Source: an uncultured Burkholderiales bacterium (GTDB taxonomy: Bacteria; Pseudomonadota; Gammaproteobacteria; Burkholderiales; Burkholderiaceae_C). Taken from it: 7,654 bases of DNA. Numbering within the stretch: the first letter of the stretch is position 1; every line of letters begins with the position of its first letter. Both the position numbers and the translations under genes were made by a program. Below the pieces are notes generated by a model, which saw only the letters and a list, made by a program, of their open reading frames with translations, was not told the DNA's origin and made no database searches. The DNA lies in NCBI GenBank assembly GCA_937897495.1, contig CALCBL010000205.1:1-7654 (forward strand), read 5' to 3'. Shown here piece after piece: positions 7,263 to 7,654 of the stretch.

Positions 7263-7332
7263 ATACACAGGCAAACATCTTATTTAGCTTACAAACGTCT
7301 TTATCCAGCCTAGACATGTCCATTTAGGTATT

Positions 7333-7360
7333 TTGACTTGTCAATTTTTTTAAGTAAATA
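7333..7360 (+). promoter_or_regulatory. Weak candidate promoter for the divergent TolC-like gene
   Basis: TTGACT (7333-7338) matches the -35 consensus in five of six positions and is followed after 16 bases by TAAATA (7355-7360), a poor -10. The TTGAC also forms a small dyad with GTCAA (TTGAC-TT-GTCAA, 7333-7344). Orientation and distance fit the plus-strand gene; the poor -10 keeps confidence low. Confidence 0.25.
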
Positions 7361-7367
7361 TTACAAG

Positions 7368-7400
7368 TTAAAATATTAGCTATCACAATTTAAAATATTA
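7368..7400. repeat. Two exact copies of TTAAAATATTA, 22 bp apart
   Basis: TTAAAATATTA occurs at 7368-7378 and 7390-7400, start-to-start 22 bp, about two helical turns. A shorter relative, TAAATATTA, lies at 7355-7363. The copies lie between the candidate plus-strand promoter and the coding frame. They may be paired sites for an AT-binding regulator or simply low-complexity AT sequence. Confidence 0.4.
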
Positions 7401-7442
7401 ATAACACTTAATTACAAATACAAAAGAGTATTTAGGCATTTT

Positions 7443-7654
7443 CTGCTACTTACTATTGTTGCGACAAACGCCCTGCCGCTTTACTCCGCCGCAAAAGATC
7501 CTGATTCTGACTTGGTCGCACGGCCGCAAGTTTTTTCCCAACACCCTGCATTTCTCCATCTTCTGCTTCAGAAGGTCACCCAAGAACATCCTCAAGTTAA
7601 AAGTCAATTGCTGGCTATGCAAGCAGCTGGCCTAGAAGTCCAGATTGCGCAACA
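7443..7654 (+). CDS. N-terminus of a TolC-family outer-membrane efflux protein, 3' end cut by window; start unresolved
   Basis: A frame open from 7380 to the window end, with gene-like composition from about 7443. It reads as a signal peptide (LLLTIVATNALPLYSAA, likely cleaved near YSA|A) and then HPAFLHLLLQKVTQEHPQVK and SQLLAMQAAGLEVQIAQ. The pattern of leucine-rich helix, HPxV and a following amphipathic helix is that of the first coiled-coil repeat of TolC proteins, the outer-membrane channels of type I secretion and RND/ABC efflux. No ATG, GTG or TTG occurs in frame between the stop at 7377-7379 and this region. CTG 7443 has only AGG six bases before it, while the in-frame codons before it (KYKRVFRHF) would make a good positively charged signal n-region. 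So the true start may be a rare codon upstream, or the 5' end may be damaged. Family call rests on about 70 residues. Confidence 0.55.
   Translation, partial: MLLTIVATNALPLYSAAKDPDSDLVARPQVFSQHPAFLHLLLQKVTQEHPQVKSQLLAMQAAGLEVQIAQ

Larger units (their letters stand above)
7162..7442. other. AT-rich divergent intergenic region between the liv cluster and a TolC-like gene
   Basis: This 281-nt stretch is far richer in A+T than the genes on both sides, most strongly in 7330-7430. It must hold the promoters of the minus-strand importer cluster and the plus-strand gene. Besides the ribosome binding site at 7171-7167 it contains an inverted repeat (7241-7262), a possible minus-strand -10, TATGAT (7265-7260), without a good -35, a second weak minus-strand pair CTGAAA/TATTTT (7231-7226 and 7209-7204, 16-nt spacing), and direct repeats (7368-7400). 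No small gene or RNA was recognised here. Confidence 0.7.

Noticed and set aside
7162..7442. A small gene, tRNA or CRISPR-like array in the AT-rich intergenic region
   Set aside because: No cloverleaf, no regularly spaced repeats beyond two 11-mers, and ATG-initiated frames stop within a few codons.

Overview
The window looks like a chromosomal segment of a betaproteobacterium, probably Burkholderiales and possibly Comamonadaceae. This is inferred from protein style, near-even base composition in the genes and gene order; it was not checked by any search. Almost everything lies on the minus strand and encodes solute uptake across the inner membrane.

Reading the minus strand from right to left, a Leu/Ile/Val-type (HAAT family) ABC importer comes first: a periplasmic binding protein of the Peripla_BP_6 type (7161-5962), ATPase LivG (5951-5130), ATPase LivF (5130-4402), permease LivH (4402-3413) and permease LivM (3397-2333). 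The junctions are very tight: two TGATG stop/start overlaps, and gaps of 10 and 15 nt. This implies one transcript with coupled translation. The five proteins form a complete importer: the binding protein delivers ligand, LivH/LivM make the channel, LivG/LivF hydrolyse ATP.

After a 106-nt gap comes a second, unrelated importer on the same strand: a binding protein of the iron/phosphonate-type family (COG1840-like, 2226-1180), joined by a TAATG overlap to a large FbpB/AfuB-like permease. The permease frame is open from 1180 to the left edge, so the gene is cut by the window. Its ATPase, if present, would lie further left.

On the right, an AT-rich 281-nt intergenic region (7162-7442) separates the liv cluster from a divergent plus-strand frame that runs off the right edge. 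It reads like the secreted N-terminus of a TolC-family outer-membrane efflux protein, but no ATG, GTG or TTG start is visible. This AT-rich region holds a perfect 7-bp inverted repeat overlapping a possible -10, an 11-bp direct repeat at 22-bp spacing, and a sequence block that recurs upstream of the second binding-protein gene.

I found no RNA genes, CRISPR arrays, insertion sequences or defence-type genes, and no clear evidence of a wholly new system. The points most worth a second look are the pairing of two ABC importers of different families, the sequence blocks shared by their two leaders, the N-terminal extension of the edge permease, and the missing start codon of the TolC-like gene.
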